In this document: positions 1-7,129 of the stretch, in pieces
How the letters are laid out: the number at the start of each line of letters is the position of its first letter
Numbering within the stretch: the stretch's first letter is position 1
Source of the DNA: Caldisericota bacterium
Lineage (GTDB): Bacteria > Bipolaricaulota > Bipolaricaulia > Bipolaricaulales > Bipolaricaulaceae
DNA length: 21,927 nt
Direction of reading: 5' to 3'
Assembly (NCBI GenBank): GCA_013151115.1
Contig: JAADIW010000072.1
Location: 1-21,927, forward strand
Translations under genes and position numbers: made by a program
The notes under the pieces: model-generated
Database searches by the model: none
Told to the model about the DNA's origin: nothing
Seen by the model: only the letters and a program-made list of their open reading frames with translations

Positions 1-1
1 C

Positions 2-436
2 CCCCAGGAAATAGATGAGAAGAGCCTCACCGAGCTCGAGCTCGCGGCCGCGGCGGAGCTCGTCGTCCACTTCCGGCCCCACACGCTCGTCCTCGACGCC
101 CCCGTACCCCCGCGGGCGATCCCTCGGTTCACGGAACGGCTGCTGCGGGCGTGTTCCCGGGCGGGGGCGGAGCCCGGCGAGGTCATCGTCGCCCCGAAGG
201 CGGACCGGGACTACCCCGTGGTGGGCGCGGCCTCCCTCCTCGCCAAAGTGACCCGCGATGCCTTCGTGGCCCACCTGCGGCGGCGCTATGGGGATTTCGG
301 CTGGGGATACCCGGGTGAGGAAGCCGCGGTACGGTTCCTCCGCGCGTGGTGGGAGCGCCACGGCGATCTGCCCCCCATCTGCCGGCGCAAGTGGGCCACC
401 GCGCGTCGGCTCCTCACCCCGGGGCTGGGGTTTTAG
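2..436 (+). CDS. rnhB: Ribonuclease HII, C-terminal part (cut by left window edge)
   Basis: RNase HII cleaves the RNA strand of RNA-DNA hybrids and single ribonucleotides misincorporated in DNA. The reading frame is open from base 2 and stops at 434-436, giving 144 visible residues; the N-terminus with the first two catalytic acids lies outside the window. Visible landmarks are a metal-ligand Asp in LVLDAP (about visible residue 32), the KAD-DYPVVGAASLLAKVTRD block (about 66-83), which is the most conserved stretch of the family, and YGDFGWGYP, which resembles the archaeal YGDFGSGYPSD signature. Together with EIDEKSLTELE this makes the protein look closer to archaeal-type RNase HII than to the E. 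coli form; that is by eye only. It lies upstream of rpmH with an 87-base gap holding a possible promoter. Family assignment is firm; completeness of the upstream part cannot be judged. Confidence 0.9.
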   Translation, partial: PQEIDEKSLTELELAAAAELVVHFRPHTLVLDAPVPPRAIPRFTERLLRACSRAGAEPGEVIVAPKADRDYPVVGAASLLAKVTRDAFVAHLRRRYGDFGWGYPGEEAAVRFLRAWWERHGDLPPICRRKWATARRLLTPGLGF

Positions 437-465
437 GGCTTTTTCGGCAAAAGAAGCGGGAAGAC

Positions 466-494
466 TTGCAAATTTGGGCCCGAACGGGCAAAAT
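466..494 (+). promoter_or_regulatory. Possible sigma-70-type promoter for rpmH-infB
   Basis: TTGCAA at 466-471 and CAAAAT at 489-494 are separated by 17 bases and lie 29 bases upstream of the rpmH start. Each hexamer matches the consensus at four of six positions. This is the only A/T-richer stretch between rnhB and rpmH. It overlaps a short GCCC-GAAC-GGGC hairpin, so it may be a coincidence of composition. Confidence 0.35.
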
Positions 495-523
495 CCCGGG
501 AGCAACCCTTCGAGGAGGTAGAA

Positions 524-664
524 ATGCCGAAGCGCACGTATCAGCCGCATCGCCGGCGCCGCAAGCGCACCCACGGCTTCCTCGCGCGCATGAGCACCCC
601 CGGGGGCCGGGCGGTGATCGCCCGACGTCGCCGCAAGGGCCGGTGGCGGCTCACGCCGAGTTGA
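524..664 (+). CDS. rpmH: 50S ribosomal protein bL34
   Basis: bL34 is a small, very basic protein of the bacterial large ribosomal subunit. This 46-codon gene encodes a product starting MPKRTYQPHRRRRKRTHGFL and continuing with the family hallmark ARMSTPGGRAVIARRRRKGR and a WRLTPS end. These blocks match the universal bL34 pattern (KRT-QP, THGF-ARM-TPGGR, RRR-KGR--L). The ATG at 524 follows a strong GAGGAGG ribosome-binding site at 512-518. The gene is short and easily missed by length cut-offs. Its place is unusual: bL34 usually sits next to rnpA near dnaA, whereas here it is followed 34 bases later by infB and no rnpA lies between. It probably shares a transcript with infB. Confidence 0.95.
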   Translation: MPKRTYQPHRRRRKRTHGFLARMSTPGGRAVIARRRRKGRWRLTPS

Positions 665-698
665 GGGAAGCGACCACGGGAAAGCGAGGGAACGGGAG

Positions 699-2483
699 TT
701 GGCGAGGAAAAGGGTCTACGAAATAGCACGCGAATTGGGGATAACCTCCCGGGAGCTCCTCAAGGTCCTCGCGGAGCTCGGCATGGAGGGCCTCCGGGCG
801 GTGAGCACGGTGAGCGAGGAAGAGGCCCAGGTGATCAAGGACCTCCTCCTCGAACACGCGGGCAAGGCGGAGGCGCCCGGGAAGCCCGGTAGGGAGGGCA
901 CCGAGGCCGGCGCGGAGGAAGCCGCCCAAGAGGAGGCCCCCCAGGCGGTGGAGGCCCCGCCCGCGGAGGAGAAGAAGGGCGTCCCACGCCCCCCCGTGGT
1001 AGCGGTTCTCGGCCACATCGACCACGGGAAGACCACCCTCCTCGACACCATCCGCAAGACGAGGGTGGCCGAGCGCGAGGCCGGTGGGATCACCCAGTCC
1101 ATCGGGGCATACCAAGTGGAATACAACGGGCGCACCATCACCTTCATCGACACGCCGGGCCACCGGGCGTTCACCGCCATGAGGGCCCGTGGGGCACAGG
1201 TCACGGATATCGCCATCCTGGTGGTGGCCGCGGACGACGGGGTCATGGCCCAGACCGTCGAGGCCATCGACCACATCAAGGCCGCCGGGGTCCCCATGAT
1301 CGTGGCCATCAACAAGATCGATAAGCCCAACGCCAACCCCGACAAGGTGCGACAGCAGCTCGCCGATATGGGGTTCGTGCCCGAGGAGTGGGGCGGCGAC
1401 ACCATCATGGTCCACATCTCGGCCCTCAAGGGGGATGGGGTCGACGAACTCCTGGAGATGATCCTCCTGGTGGCCGATCTCCGGGACATCCGCGCCGACC
1501 CCGGGGGGGAGCTCGAGGCGTGGGTGATCGAATCCCATCTGGATCCCTCCCGGGGGCCCGTGGCCACGGTCATCGTGAAGAACGGGACCCTCCGGGTACG
1601 GGACGTGATCGTGGTGGGGACGACCTGGGGCCGGATCCGCGCGTTGGTCGACCACCGGGGCAAGCAGATCAAGGAGGCCACCCCGGGGATGCCCGCCCAG
1701 ATACTGGGGCTCTCCGAGGTCCCCCAGCCCGGCGAGCGGGTGGAACGGGTCAAGAGCCCCAAGGAGGCCGAGAAGATCGTGTCGCAACGTCGGGAGGCCC
1801 AGCGAAAGCCGCCGGAGGCCCGGTTCCCGCGGACGTTCGAGGAGCTCTTCGCCCAGAAGGAGAAGAAGCGGCTGAAACTGGTCCTCAAGGCCGCCACCGT
1901 GGGCGCGTTGGAGGCGGCGAAGTTGGAGCTTGGCACGATCCGGATCGAGAACGTGGACATCGAGCTCCTCCACGCCGGCGTCGGTCCCATCACCGAGTCC
2001 GACATCCTCCTCGCCGCCTCGGTGGAGGAGGGGGAGCCGCTGGTGGTGGGCTTCGGGGTCCGGGTGGACCCCAAGGCCAAGAGGGCCATCGAGCAGTACG
2101 GGATCCCCGTGCGGACTTACGAGATCATCTACGACCTCATCCAGGACATCGAGCGGGCGGGCAAGCGCTTGCTCGGCCCCCAGTACGTGGAGACCAAGGT
2201 GGGCGAGGCCGAGGTCCTGCGCACCTTCAAGGTCTCCGGCGTGGGGGTGGTGGCCGGGTGCCGGGTGCGCTCGGGCAAGGTGATCCGGAACGGAAAGGTG
2301 AAGGTCATCCGCGACGGGGAGGAAATCTTCACCGGCGAGATCGCCTCCCTCAAGCACTTCGCCCAGGATGTCCAGGAGATGAAGGAGGGCCAGGAGTGCG
2401 GCATCCGGATCAGGGACTTTGACAAGGTCAAACCCGGGGACGTGCTCGAGGTCTACGAGGTCAAGGTGATCCAGCCCGCCTGA
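699..2483 (+). CDS. infB: Translation initiation factor IF-2
   Basis: IF-2 is the GTPase that brings fMet-tRNA to the 30S subunit and promotes subunit joining. The 594-residue product has an IF2_N domain (about 1-50), a short acidic/Ala-Pro linker (about 52-97), the G domain with G1 GHIDHGKT (105-112), GGITQSIGA (129-137), DTPGH (151-155), NKID (205-208) and SAL (241-243), then beta-barrel domains and the C-terminal fMet-tRNA-binding domain. It is short compared with enterobacterial IF-2 and near the size of thermophile versions. G1 has Ile where Val is usual (GHVDHGKT). The TTG start at 699 follows GAGGG at 686-690, about 8 bases away, and begins exactly at the conserved RKRVYEIARELGI motif. 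It is followed by the usual partners ylxP and rbfA; the usual upstream nusA is not visible here. Confidence 0.96.
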   Translation: MARKRVYEIARELGITSRELLKVLAELGMEGLRAVSTVSEEEAQVIKDLLLEHAGKAEAPGKPGREGTEAGAEEAAQEEAPQAVEAPPAEEKKGVPRPPVVAVLGHIDHGKTTLLDTIRKTRVAEREAGGITQSIGAYQVEYNGRTITFIDTPGHRAFTAMRARGAQVTDIAILVVAADDGVMAQTVEAIDHIKAAGVPMIVAINKIDKPNANPDKVRQQLADMGFVPEEWGGDTIMVHISALKGDGVDELLEMILLVADLRDIRADPGGELEAWVIESHLDPSRGPVATVIVKNGTLRVRDVIVVGTTWGRIRALVDHRGKQIKEATPGMPAQILGLSEVPQPGERVERVKSPKEAEKIVSQRREAQRKPPEARFPRTFEELFAQKEKKRLKLVLKAATVGALEAAKLELGTIRIENVDIELLHAGVGPITESDILLAASVEEGEPLVVGFGVRVDPKAKRAIEQYGIPVRTYEIIYDLIQDIERAGKRLLGPQYVETKVGEAEVLRTFKVSGVGVVAGCRVRSGKVIRNGKVKVIRDGEEIFTGEIASLKHFAQDVQEMKEGQECGIRIRDFDKVKPGDVLEVYEVKVIQPA

Positions 2484-2520
2484 GCGGCGATGCCCGCGTG
2501 ACGGCCCGTGGCCGGGGGAG

Positions 2521-2799
2521 ATGCACATAAGGGTTTTGGAGGTACGGCTCAGGCTTTACCGGGTCGCGAACATCAAGGAACGCCGCTCGGTGATCGAGGG
2601 CCTCATCGTGCGTCTGCGACGCCAGTTCAACGTCTCAGTGGCCGAGATCCCCTCGGACGAACGCGACCTCGTGATCCTCGCCCTGGCCAATGTGTCGAGC
2701 GACGGGGCCTACGCCGACGGGATGATGGAGGAGATCCTGGAGCGGCTCGGGAACTCGCGGGACTTCTACGTGGAGGACCACAAACTGGAGGTGCTGTGA
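2521..2799 (+). CDS. ylxP: YlxP-like DUF503 family protein
   Basis: This 92-residue protein matches the DUF503/YlxP family: it begins MHIRVLEVRLRLYRVANIKERRSVI, carrying the family features of a hydrophobic beta strand followed by a KE-RS-I segment, and continues with a short helix and AEIPSDERDLVILALANVSS. The family occurs between infB and rbfA in many bacteria. I know no established biochemical activity; the neighbours suggest a role in ribosome maturation or translation. The ATG at 2521 is preceded by GGGGGAG at 2514-2520, which is very close to the start. The stop codon TGA at 2797-2799 overlaps the rbfA ATG by one base, so the two are probably translationally coupled. Confidence 0.88.
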   Translation: MHIRVLEVRLRLYRVANIKERRSVIEGLIVRLRRQFNVSVAEIPSDERDLVILALANVSSDGAYADGMMEEILERLGNSRDFYVEDHKLEVL

Positions 2800-3113
2800 T
2801 GAACGCCAGGGCACGGGCGCGGATCGAAGCCGAGATCCAACGCGAGCTCTCCGACATCATCGCCACCGAGGCGAAGGATCCCGTGCTGCGGCGGACGCTG
2901 CCGGATATCGTGGGGGTAGAGCTCTCCCCCAACGGGCAGCGGGCCACGGTCTACGTGTTCACCGGGGATGCGGGGGCCCGCGATGAGGTCCTCGCGGCCT
3001 TCGCCAAGGACGCGGGGTTCCTCCGCACCGAGCTCGCCCACCGGATGGAGCTGCGCCGCGTCCCCGCCCTGCACTTCGCGTGGAGGGATCCCCTGGAGGG
3101 GTGGTCCGGTTGA
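2799..3113 (+). CDS. rbfA: Ribosome-binding factor A
   Basis: RbfA is a KH-fold protein that binds the 30S subunit and helps late maturation of 16S rRNA. The 104-residue product shows the family order: an N-terminal helix with RARARIEAEIQRELSDII, a DP-LRR element, a central strand GVELSPNGQRATVYVF, and the C-terminal GFLRTELAHRMELRRVPALHF block (about 71-92), the most diagnostic part. The start is the ATG at 2799, overlapping the ylxP stop by one base; a longer in-frame extension to 2508 only reads ylxP in another frame. The length is usual for the family. The next gene starts inside its stop codon, so infB-ylxP-rbfA and the isomerase-like gene look like one operon. Confidence 0.93.
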   Translation: MNARARARIEAEIQRELSDIIATEAKDPVLRRTLPDIVGVELSPNGQRATVYVFTGDAGARDEVLAAFAKDAGFLRTELAHRMELRRVPALHFAWRDPLEGWSG

Positions 3114-4294
3114 CGCCCACCCCCCTCCTCGTCCTCGGTTCCCCCCTGCACGGAGACCGCGACCGGCTGGCGGCGGAGATCCTCTCCCGGTGGCCCTTCC
3201 TGAAGGAGGGCCTGCGACCCGCGCCGGCCGAGGAGGTCGCGGGGGAACCCCTCGGGTTCGTGCTCCTCCTCACCGGGGGGACCGAACACGAGCTCCTGCG
3301 CGCGGCGGGGGAACTGGAACGACCCCTGGTGGTCATCTCCCACCCCGGACACAACTCGCTCCCGGCGGCGCTGGAGGCAGCGGCGGCGCTCAGGGAGAGG
3401 GGAAGCCGGGTGGAGCTCCTGCACCTCGGGGATCGGGAGGCCCCCGAGCGCCTGGAGATCCTCCTCCGGGCCGCGGCCCTGGCCCGGGCCCTGCGGGGGA
3501 AGCGGGTGGGGATCATCGGAAGGCCCTCCCCCTGGCTCGTGGCCAGTATCCCCGACCTCCCGGCGTTGGAGGAGAGGCTGGGGTTGACCTTCGTGGAGAT
3601 CCCCCTGGAGAGGGTGGAACCCCTCCCGGTCGGGGAGCTCCCCGCGGGCGACCGAGTGGAACCCGGGGAGGACGAGCTCCGGATGGGGGCCGGCGTATAC
3701 GCGTCCCTGCGGGACATCGTCGCAAGGGAAGACCTCTCCGCCTTCACCATCGCCTGTTTCGGGTTGCTGCCGCGCCGGATGACCGCCTGTTGGGCCCTGG
3801 CCAGGCTGGCGTGCGAGGGGATCCCCGCGGGCTGTGAGGGCGATGTGGCCGCGCTCCTAGCCCTGATGTTGGCCCAGGCCCTCACCGGGGGGCCGGGGTT
3901 CCTGGCGAACCCCGCGGACATCGACCCGAAGGGGGAGCGGATGGTCCTCGCCCACTGCACCGTGCCCCTTTCCCTCGTGGAGGGCTACACGTTCCGGAGC
4001 CACTTCGAGTCCGGGCTCGGCCTGTCGATAGCCGGCCGGCTCGCGAAGGGACCCTACACCCTGGTGCGCCTCGGCGGCAGGAGGCTCGAGCGGGGGTTCT
4101 TCGTGGAGGGCTCGGTGCTCCCCGAGGAGGTGGGCCGGGAGGACCTCTGCCGCACCCAGGTGGTGTTCAAGGCCCCGAAGGGGGCGTTGCGGAAGCTCCT
4201 GCGCGAGCCCTTGGGGAACCACCACGTCCTCATCCCGGGCCACCACCGGGACGTCCTCGAGGCCTTCCACGGGCTCTTCCTCGCCGAAGGCTAG
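3110..4294 (+). CDS. L-fucose/L-arabinose isomerase-like protein (COG2407 type)
   Basis: The 394-residue product resembles the two-domain fucose/arabinose isomerase-like family. An N-terminal Rossmann-like part carries HPGHNSLPAALEA and GKRVGIIGRPSPWLV. The C-terminal part carries the family's polar motifs: GCEGD (241-245), GPGFLANPADID, AHCTVP (His282), SHFESGLGL (His298), CRTQ (347-350) and GNHHVLIPG. True isomerases use Glu/Asp/His residues in this part to hold a divalent metal. The substrate is unknown, and many members lack proven isomerase activity. The TTG start at 3110 overlaps the rbfA stop by four bases and lies nine bases after GGAGGG (3095-3100); an earlier GTG at 3101 is too close to that site. 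The stop at 4292-4294 sits in a CTAG shared with the opposite gene. Why a sugar-isomerase relative is coupled to rbfA is not clear. Confidence 0.78.
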   Translation: MTPTPLLVLGSPLHGDRDRLAAEILSRWPFLKEGLRPAPAEEVAGEPLGFVLLLTGGTEHELLRAAGELERPLVVISHPGHNSLPAALEAAAALRERGSRVELLHLGDREAPERLEILLRAAALARALRGKRVGIIGRPSPWLVASIPDLPALEERLGLTFVEIPLERVEPLPVGELPAGDRVEPGEDELRMGAGVYASLRDIVAREDLSAFTIACFGLLPRRMTACWALARLACEGIPAGCEGDVAALLALMLAQALTGGPGFLANPADIDPKGERMVLAHCTVPLSLVEGYTFRSHFESGLGLSIAGRLAKGPYTLVRLGGRRLERGFFVEGSVLPEEVGREDLCRTQVVFKAPKGALRKLLREPLGNHHVLIPGHHRDVLEAFHGLFLAEG

Positions 4295-4875
4295 GACTTC
4301 CGGAGGCGGTAGAAGCGCACGAGGCCCCGACTATCCAGACATTCCTCCGATACCACCTCGAACCCCGCCCGTGGGAACAACTCCCACGTACGTTTGGCGA
4401 AATGGGGCGCGACGCGGTCCAACACCCGGGCCAGACGCTCGCCACGGGGCCGCACGTGTTCGAGAAAACGGGCTTCGCCCGAAGGGGAGAGGACGCGACG
4501 GACCTCGGCCAGCGCCGCGAGGGGGTCGCGCACCGAGCACAGCACGAAGCTCCCCACCACGAAATCGAAATCCCCGTCCGGGAAAGGAAGCGCGTGGATA
4601 TCCCCCGGGACCAACTCCACCCCTATCCCCGCCCGCGCCGCCCTGCGCCTCGCCCGGGCGAGCATCCCCTCGCCCAGCTCCACGGCCACGACCCGGGCCC
4701 CGGGGGGATAGAACGGGAAGTTGGCCCCGGTCCCGGCCCCGATCTCCAACACCCTGCCCGAGACCCCCTCCCACAGCCGCGCCCGCCATCGCCTCCCCCG
4801 CCCGGCCTCCAGGGGCCACATGACCACGTCGTAGACCGTCGCCCCCAGGGACTGCCACGTCCTCGGATGGCGCAC
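4291..4875 (-). CDS. Class I SAM-dependent methyltransferase (UbiE/Methyltransf_11 type)
   Basis: The 194-residue product has a complete SAM-binding core: YDVVMWPLE near the N-terminus, motif I VLEIGAGTGANFP (42-54), the acidic end of strand 2 VVAVELGEGML (62-72), GDIHALPFPD (91-100), motif IV FDFVVGSFVLCSVRDP (103-118), and LEHVRPRGE (138-146). This set is typical of small methyltransferases related to phospholipid/quinone enzymes and METTL7-like proteins. Many relatives carry a GGCHLNRDT-like segment before the last AGFEV strand; here HFAKRTWELFPRAGFEV replaces it, so the end is shortened. The substrate is unknown. The GTG at 4875 follows GGAGGAGG by eight bases, deciding the start; the open frame extends to 5034, but that part reads through a terminator. 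The stop overlaps the convergent isomerase-like gene. Confidence 0.82.
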   Translation of the reverse strand: MRHPRTWQSLGATVYDVVMWPLEAGRGRRWRARLWEGVSGRVLEIGAGTGANFPFYPPGARVVAVELGEGMLARARRRAARAGIGVELVPGDIHALPFPDGDFDFVVGSFVLCSVRDPLAALAEVRRVLSPSGEARFLEHVRPRGERLARVLDRVAPHFAKRTWELFPRAGFEVVSEECLDSRGLVRFYRLRKS

Positions 4876-4900
4876 GGTCAGGGCCTCCTCCGGGGAGCGC

Positions 4901-4931
4901 CGAAAACGAAAGGGGCCGCCGAAGCGGCCCC
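4901..4931 (-). terminator. Intrinsic terminator with UUCG loop after the VWA gene
   Basis: Read on the minus strand, GGGGCCGC, the tetraloop TTCG, and GCGGCCCC form an 8-bp perfect G/C stem (arms 4924-4931 and 4912-4919), followed by the T-rich tail TTTCGTTTTC (4902-4911). The stem can extend by a G-U and two A-U pairs into the tail. It lies 21 bases past the stop of the VWA gene, and its tail ends 26 bases before the start of the methyltransferase gene on the same strand. Confidence 0.88.
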
Positions 4932-4952
4932 CTTCGGGTCGTCGAACGTGCC

Positions 4953-7058
4953 TCACGGATCGATCTCCACCTGAGGCGGCGCGTTCACCGGGATCACGGT
5001 GACGGTGAGGTAGTCCACCGCCTCGGCGCCGCACGGGTCCACCGCCCGGATCGCGAGCACCACCGGCACGGGATCACAGCCCCTATACATGGGCGCGGTG
5101 AAGGAGGTGACGGGGGACTCGGGATCCGAGATCGCCCCCTCGCCCTCGACGATCGCCCAGTGCACCCGCACCGGCTCGCCATCCGGATCGCCCGCCCGGG
5201 CACAGAGACGTACGGTCTCCCCGGCCCGGACGGTGAGGTCGTCGCCCGCCTCCACCCACGGCGCCCGGTTCACATTCCGCACGTAGACCCGCACCGTGTC
5301 CTTGGCCACGGCGCCGCAGGCGTCCCTCGCCACCAAGGTCAGGGTGATGTACTCGCCACGGCACTCGGGGGTGAGGGGCGCCGTGAACACGGGGTTCAGG
5401 GCACTGGGGTTATCCAACGATCCCCGGCCCCCACCGACGATCCAGGAGAGGCGGAGGGGATCGCCGTCGGGATCGGTGGCCGAGGCCTGGAGCCTCACCG
5501 TTCCCCCCTCGTCCACCACGAGGTCCGGGCCCGCATCCACCCGGGGCGGCCTGTTCACGTTCCGCACGTAGATCAGGATCGAGGAGACCGTCCGCGCGCC
5601 ACAGGTATCCACGGCCTCCAGGGTCACGGTGACGTACCGCCCCTCGCAATCCGTGATCGTCGGGGCACACCACGTGGTCTCCAGGGCATGGGGATCGGAG
5701 AAACTGCCCGCGTCGGCGCTCCAGGTAACGGAGGCGATATTGCAATCGGGATCATAAACCTTGGCCTTGAGCGGGATGCACTGGCCCTCGTCCACGACCT
5801 TCGCCACCTCCCCCTGGGGCGGACAGGGCGGCTTCACGGGCCCGCAGGGGGACCTCGCCGTGGCCGCCTCTTGAGGGGCACAGGGTGAGCGGGGCGCCTC
5901 GCACGAGGGACAACTTCCCTCATCGTAGAGGAAGTTGTCCCCGGGGCCGCCGTCCAGGTAATTGCAGCCCGGGCCGCCGAGGACCGTGTCGTTGGAGGGA
6001 CCGCCGTAGAGGGCATCGTTGCCCTCCTCGCCCTCGATCTTGTCGCTTCCACCCTCCCCGTAGATGACATCGTTCGACATGCCCCCGAGGAGGGTGTCGT
6101 CGCCGGGCCCGCCGATGATCAGATCGGCCCCGTCCCCGCCCTGCACGATGTCGCCGCCGCGGCCGCCCACGAGCAGATCGTTCCCCCCGAAGCCCAGGAT
6201 CTTATCGGCCCCGTCCAGCCCGAGGATGAGATCGTTTCCATGGGTCCCGAACAGGGTATCGGCGGCCTCGGTCCCCACCACCACGTTAGCCGGCGGGTTG
6301 CGCTCCAAGAACCCGAGGATCACGCACCACATGGGATCGGTGAGGGGGTAGGGGAGATGTTCGAGGAGCAGGGCCACGATCCCCGGATCCACGTTGTAAC
6401 ACGCGAGCTCCGGCGGGATCTCCGGCTTCTGGGGGGCAGGCGCCGCGATCACCTCGCGGAGCGTCGCGAGCAGGGCCCCGAGCTCCTCCACCTTCCAATA
6501 CCGCCCACCCCCGGCGGCCGCCAGTTCGCGCAGGGCCTCCTCCTCTTCCGGTTTCACCGCGAGGCCCACCACGTCCACGGCACATCCACCCGCGGAGAGC
6601 TCACGGGCCGCGCTCACGGGATCGCCGCCACACGTCTCCATCCCATCGGTGATGAGCACGATCCTGCACGGCGGGCTGGCCCGCTCCGCGGCGAAGGCCA
6701 GGGCGTAGGCCAGCGGGGTCTTCCCCTTGGCCTCGATCCCCTGCACCCACTGCACGATTCGGTCGCGTACATCGGCCCCGTGGACACCCACCTCCAGGGC
6801 GAGCTCCACGTCGCGGCAGCTTTCCTCGACGAGATCCTTGCCCACGCGATGCCCAAACACCACGATCCCGAACGGCATATCGGCGGGGAGCTCCGCGACG
6901 AGCTGGCTCAGGGCGTCCTTCGCCCACTGGATCCGCGGCATCCCCTGGAACGGGATGTTCATGGAATTCGAGGCGTCGAGGATGAAGATCACGCCCCCCG
7001 GAGAAGCCAAGGCCGTGAACCCCAGGACCAGGGCACACAGCATGATGAGCTTCCTCAC
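4953..7058 (-). CDS. Exported VWA-domain protein with RTX-type and Ig/PKD-like repeats
   Basis: The 701-residue product is modular. Residues 1-18 (MRKLIMLCALVLGFTALA) look like a Sec signal peptide. A von Willebrand A domain (about 22-205) has all three metal-site elements: DASNS (28-32), Thr114 in GKTPL, and Asp138 in LITDG. A linker leads to 13 glycine/aspartate nonapeptides (262-378), a Cys/Pro-rich hinge (383-415), then three Ig/PKD-like domains of exactly 95 residues each (about 408-692). The chain ends just after the first residues of what would be a fourth domain. Likely roles are calcium-stiffened surface or extracellular binding; no partner or enzyme is visible. The GTG at 7058 follows AAAGGAGG with five bases between; the frame extends to 7112, but that part has no signal-like start. 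The gene is followed by a strong terminator. No type I secretion genes are nearby, so Sec export is more likely. Confidence 0.88.
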   Translation of the reverse strand: MRKLIMLCALVLGFTALASPGGVIFILDASNSMNIPFQGMPRIQWAKDALSQLVAELPADMPFGIVVFGHRVGKDLVEESCRDVELALEVGVHGADVRDRIVQWVQGIEAKGKTPLAYALAFAAERASPPCRIVLITDGMETCGGDPVSAARELSAGGCAVDVVGLAVKPEEEEALRELAAAGGGRYWKVEELGALLATLREVIAAPAPQKPEIPPELACYNVDPGIVALLLEHLPYPLTDPMWCVILGFLERNPPANVVVGTEAADTLFGTHGNDLILGLDGADKILGFGGNDLLVGGRGGDIVQGGDGADLIIGGPGDDTLLGGMSNDVIYGEGGSDKIEGEEGNDALYGGPSNDTVLGGPGCNYLDGGPGDNFLYDEGSCPSCEAPRSPCAPQEAATARSPCGPVKPPCPPQGEVAKVVDEGQCIPLKAKVYDPDCNIASVTWSADAGSFSDPHALETTWCAPTITDCEGRYVTVTLEAVDTCGARTVSSILIYVRNVNRPPRVDAGPDLVVDEGGTVRLQASATDPDGDPLRLSWIVGGGRGSLDNPSALNPVFTAPLTPECRGEYITLTLVARDACGAVAKDTVRVYVRNVNRAPWVEAGDDLTVRAGETVRLCARAGDPDGEPVRVHWAIVEGEGAISDPESPVTSFTAPMYRGCDPVPVVLAIRAVDPCGAEAVDYLTVTVIPVNAPPQVEIDP
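4983..5837 (-). repeat. Three Ig/PKD-like protein repeats, 95 residues each
   Basis: The region encodes three diverged domains of the VWA protein with a strict 95-residue (285-base) period. Linkers VNRPP (501), VNRAP (596) and VNAPP (691) are spaced by 95. A cysteine pair recurs at 471/486, 566/581 and 661/676, each time 15 residues apart and again shifted by 95. Other shared elements are DPD-G/DPDC, TAP/CAP before the first cysteine, and D-x-CGA at the second. The cysteines probably form one disulfide per domain, as expected for an exported protein. Confidence 0.85.
5925..6275 (-). repeat. Thirteen RTX-type calcium-binding nonapeptides
   Basis: Residues 262-378 of the VWA protein divide without gaps into 13 units of nine residues, for example GTHGNDLIL, GLDGADKIL, GFGGNDLLV, GGDGADLII, GGPGDDTLL and GEEGNDALY. 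These fit the GGxGxDxUx pattern that folds into a calcium-bound parallel beta-roll. The first (GTEAADTLF) and the last two (GGPGCNYLD, GGPGDNFLY) are degenerate; the twelfth brings in a cysteine. The DNA is diverged at codon level, so the array is old rather than recently expanded. Confidence 0.9.
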
Positions 7059-7129
7059 TTTCTCCTCCTTTCCTTGGGGTCCCCCCAAGCGTCGCCAACG
7101 TCTCGGAGCCATTTTACCGGGGGAGGTGC

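Noticed and set aside
478..489. A short GCCC-GAAC-GGGC hairpin between rnhB and rpmH as an rnhB terminator
   Set aside because: The stem is only four base pairs and it is followed by A residues rather than T on the plus strand.
651..2528. A 625-codon open frame on the minus strand across infB
   Set aside because: It is the antisense shadow of the certain IF-2 gene in GC-rich DNA; its translation is His/Gly/Pro/Leu-rich with no recognisable domain.
7111..7116. TAAAAT on the minus strand as a -10 box for the VWA gene
   Set aside because: No acceptable -35 hexamer lies at 16-18 bases; it could be real, but the evidence is one A/T-rich hexamer only.
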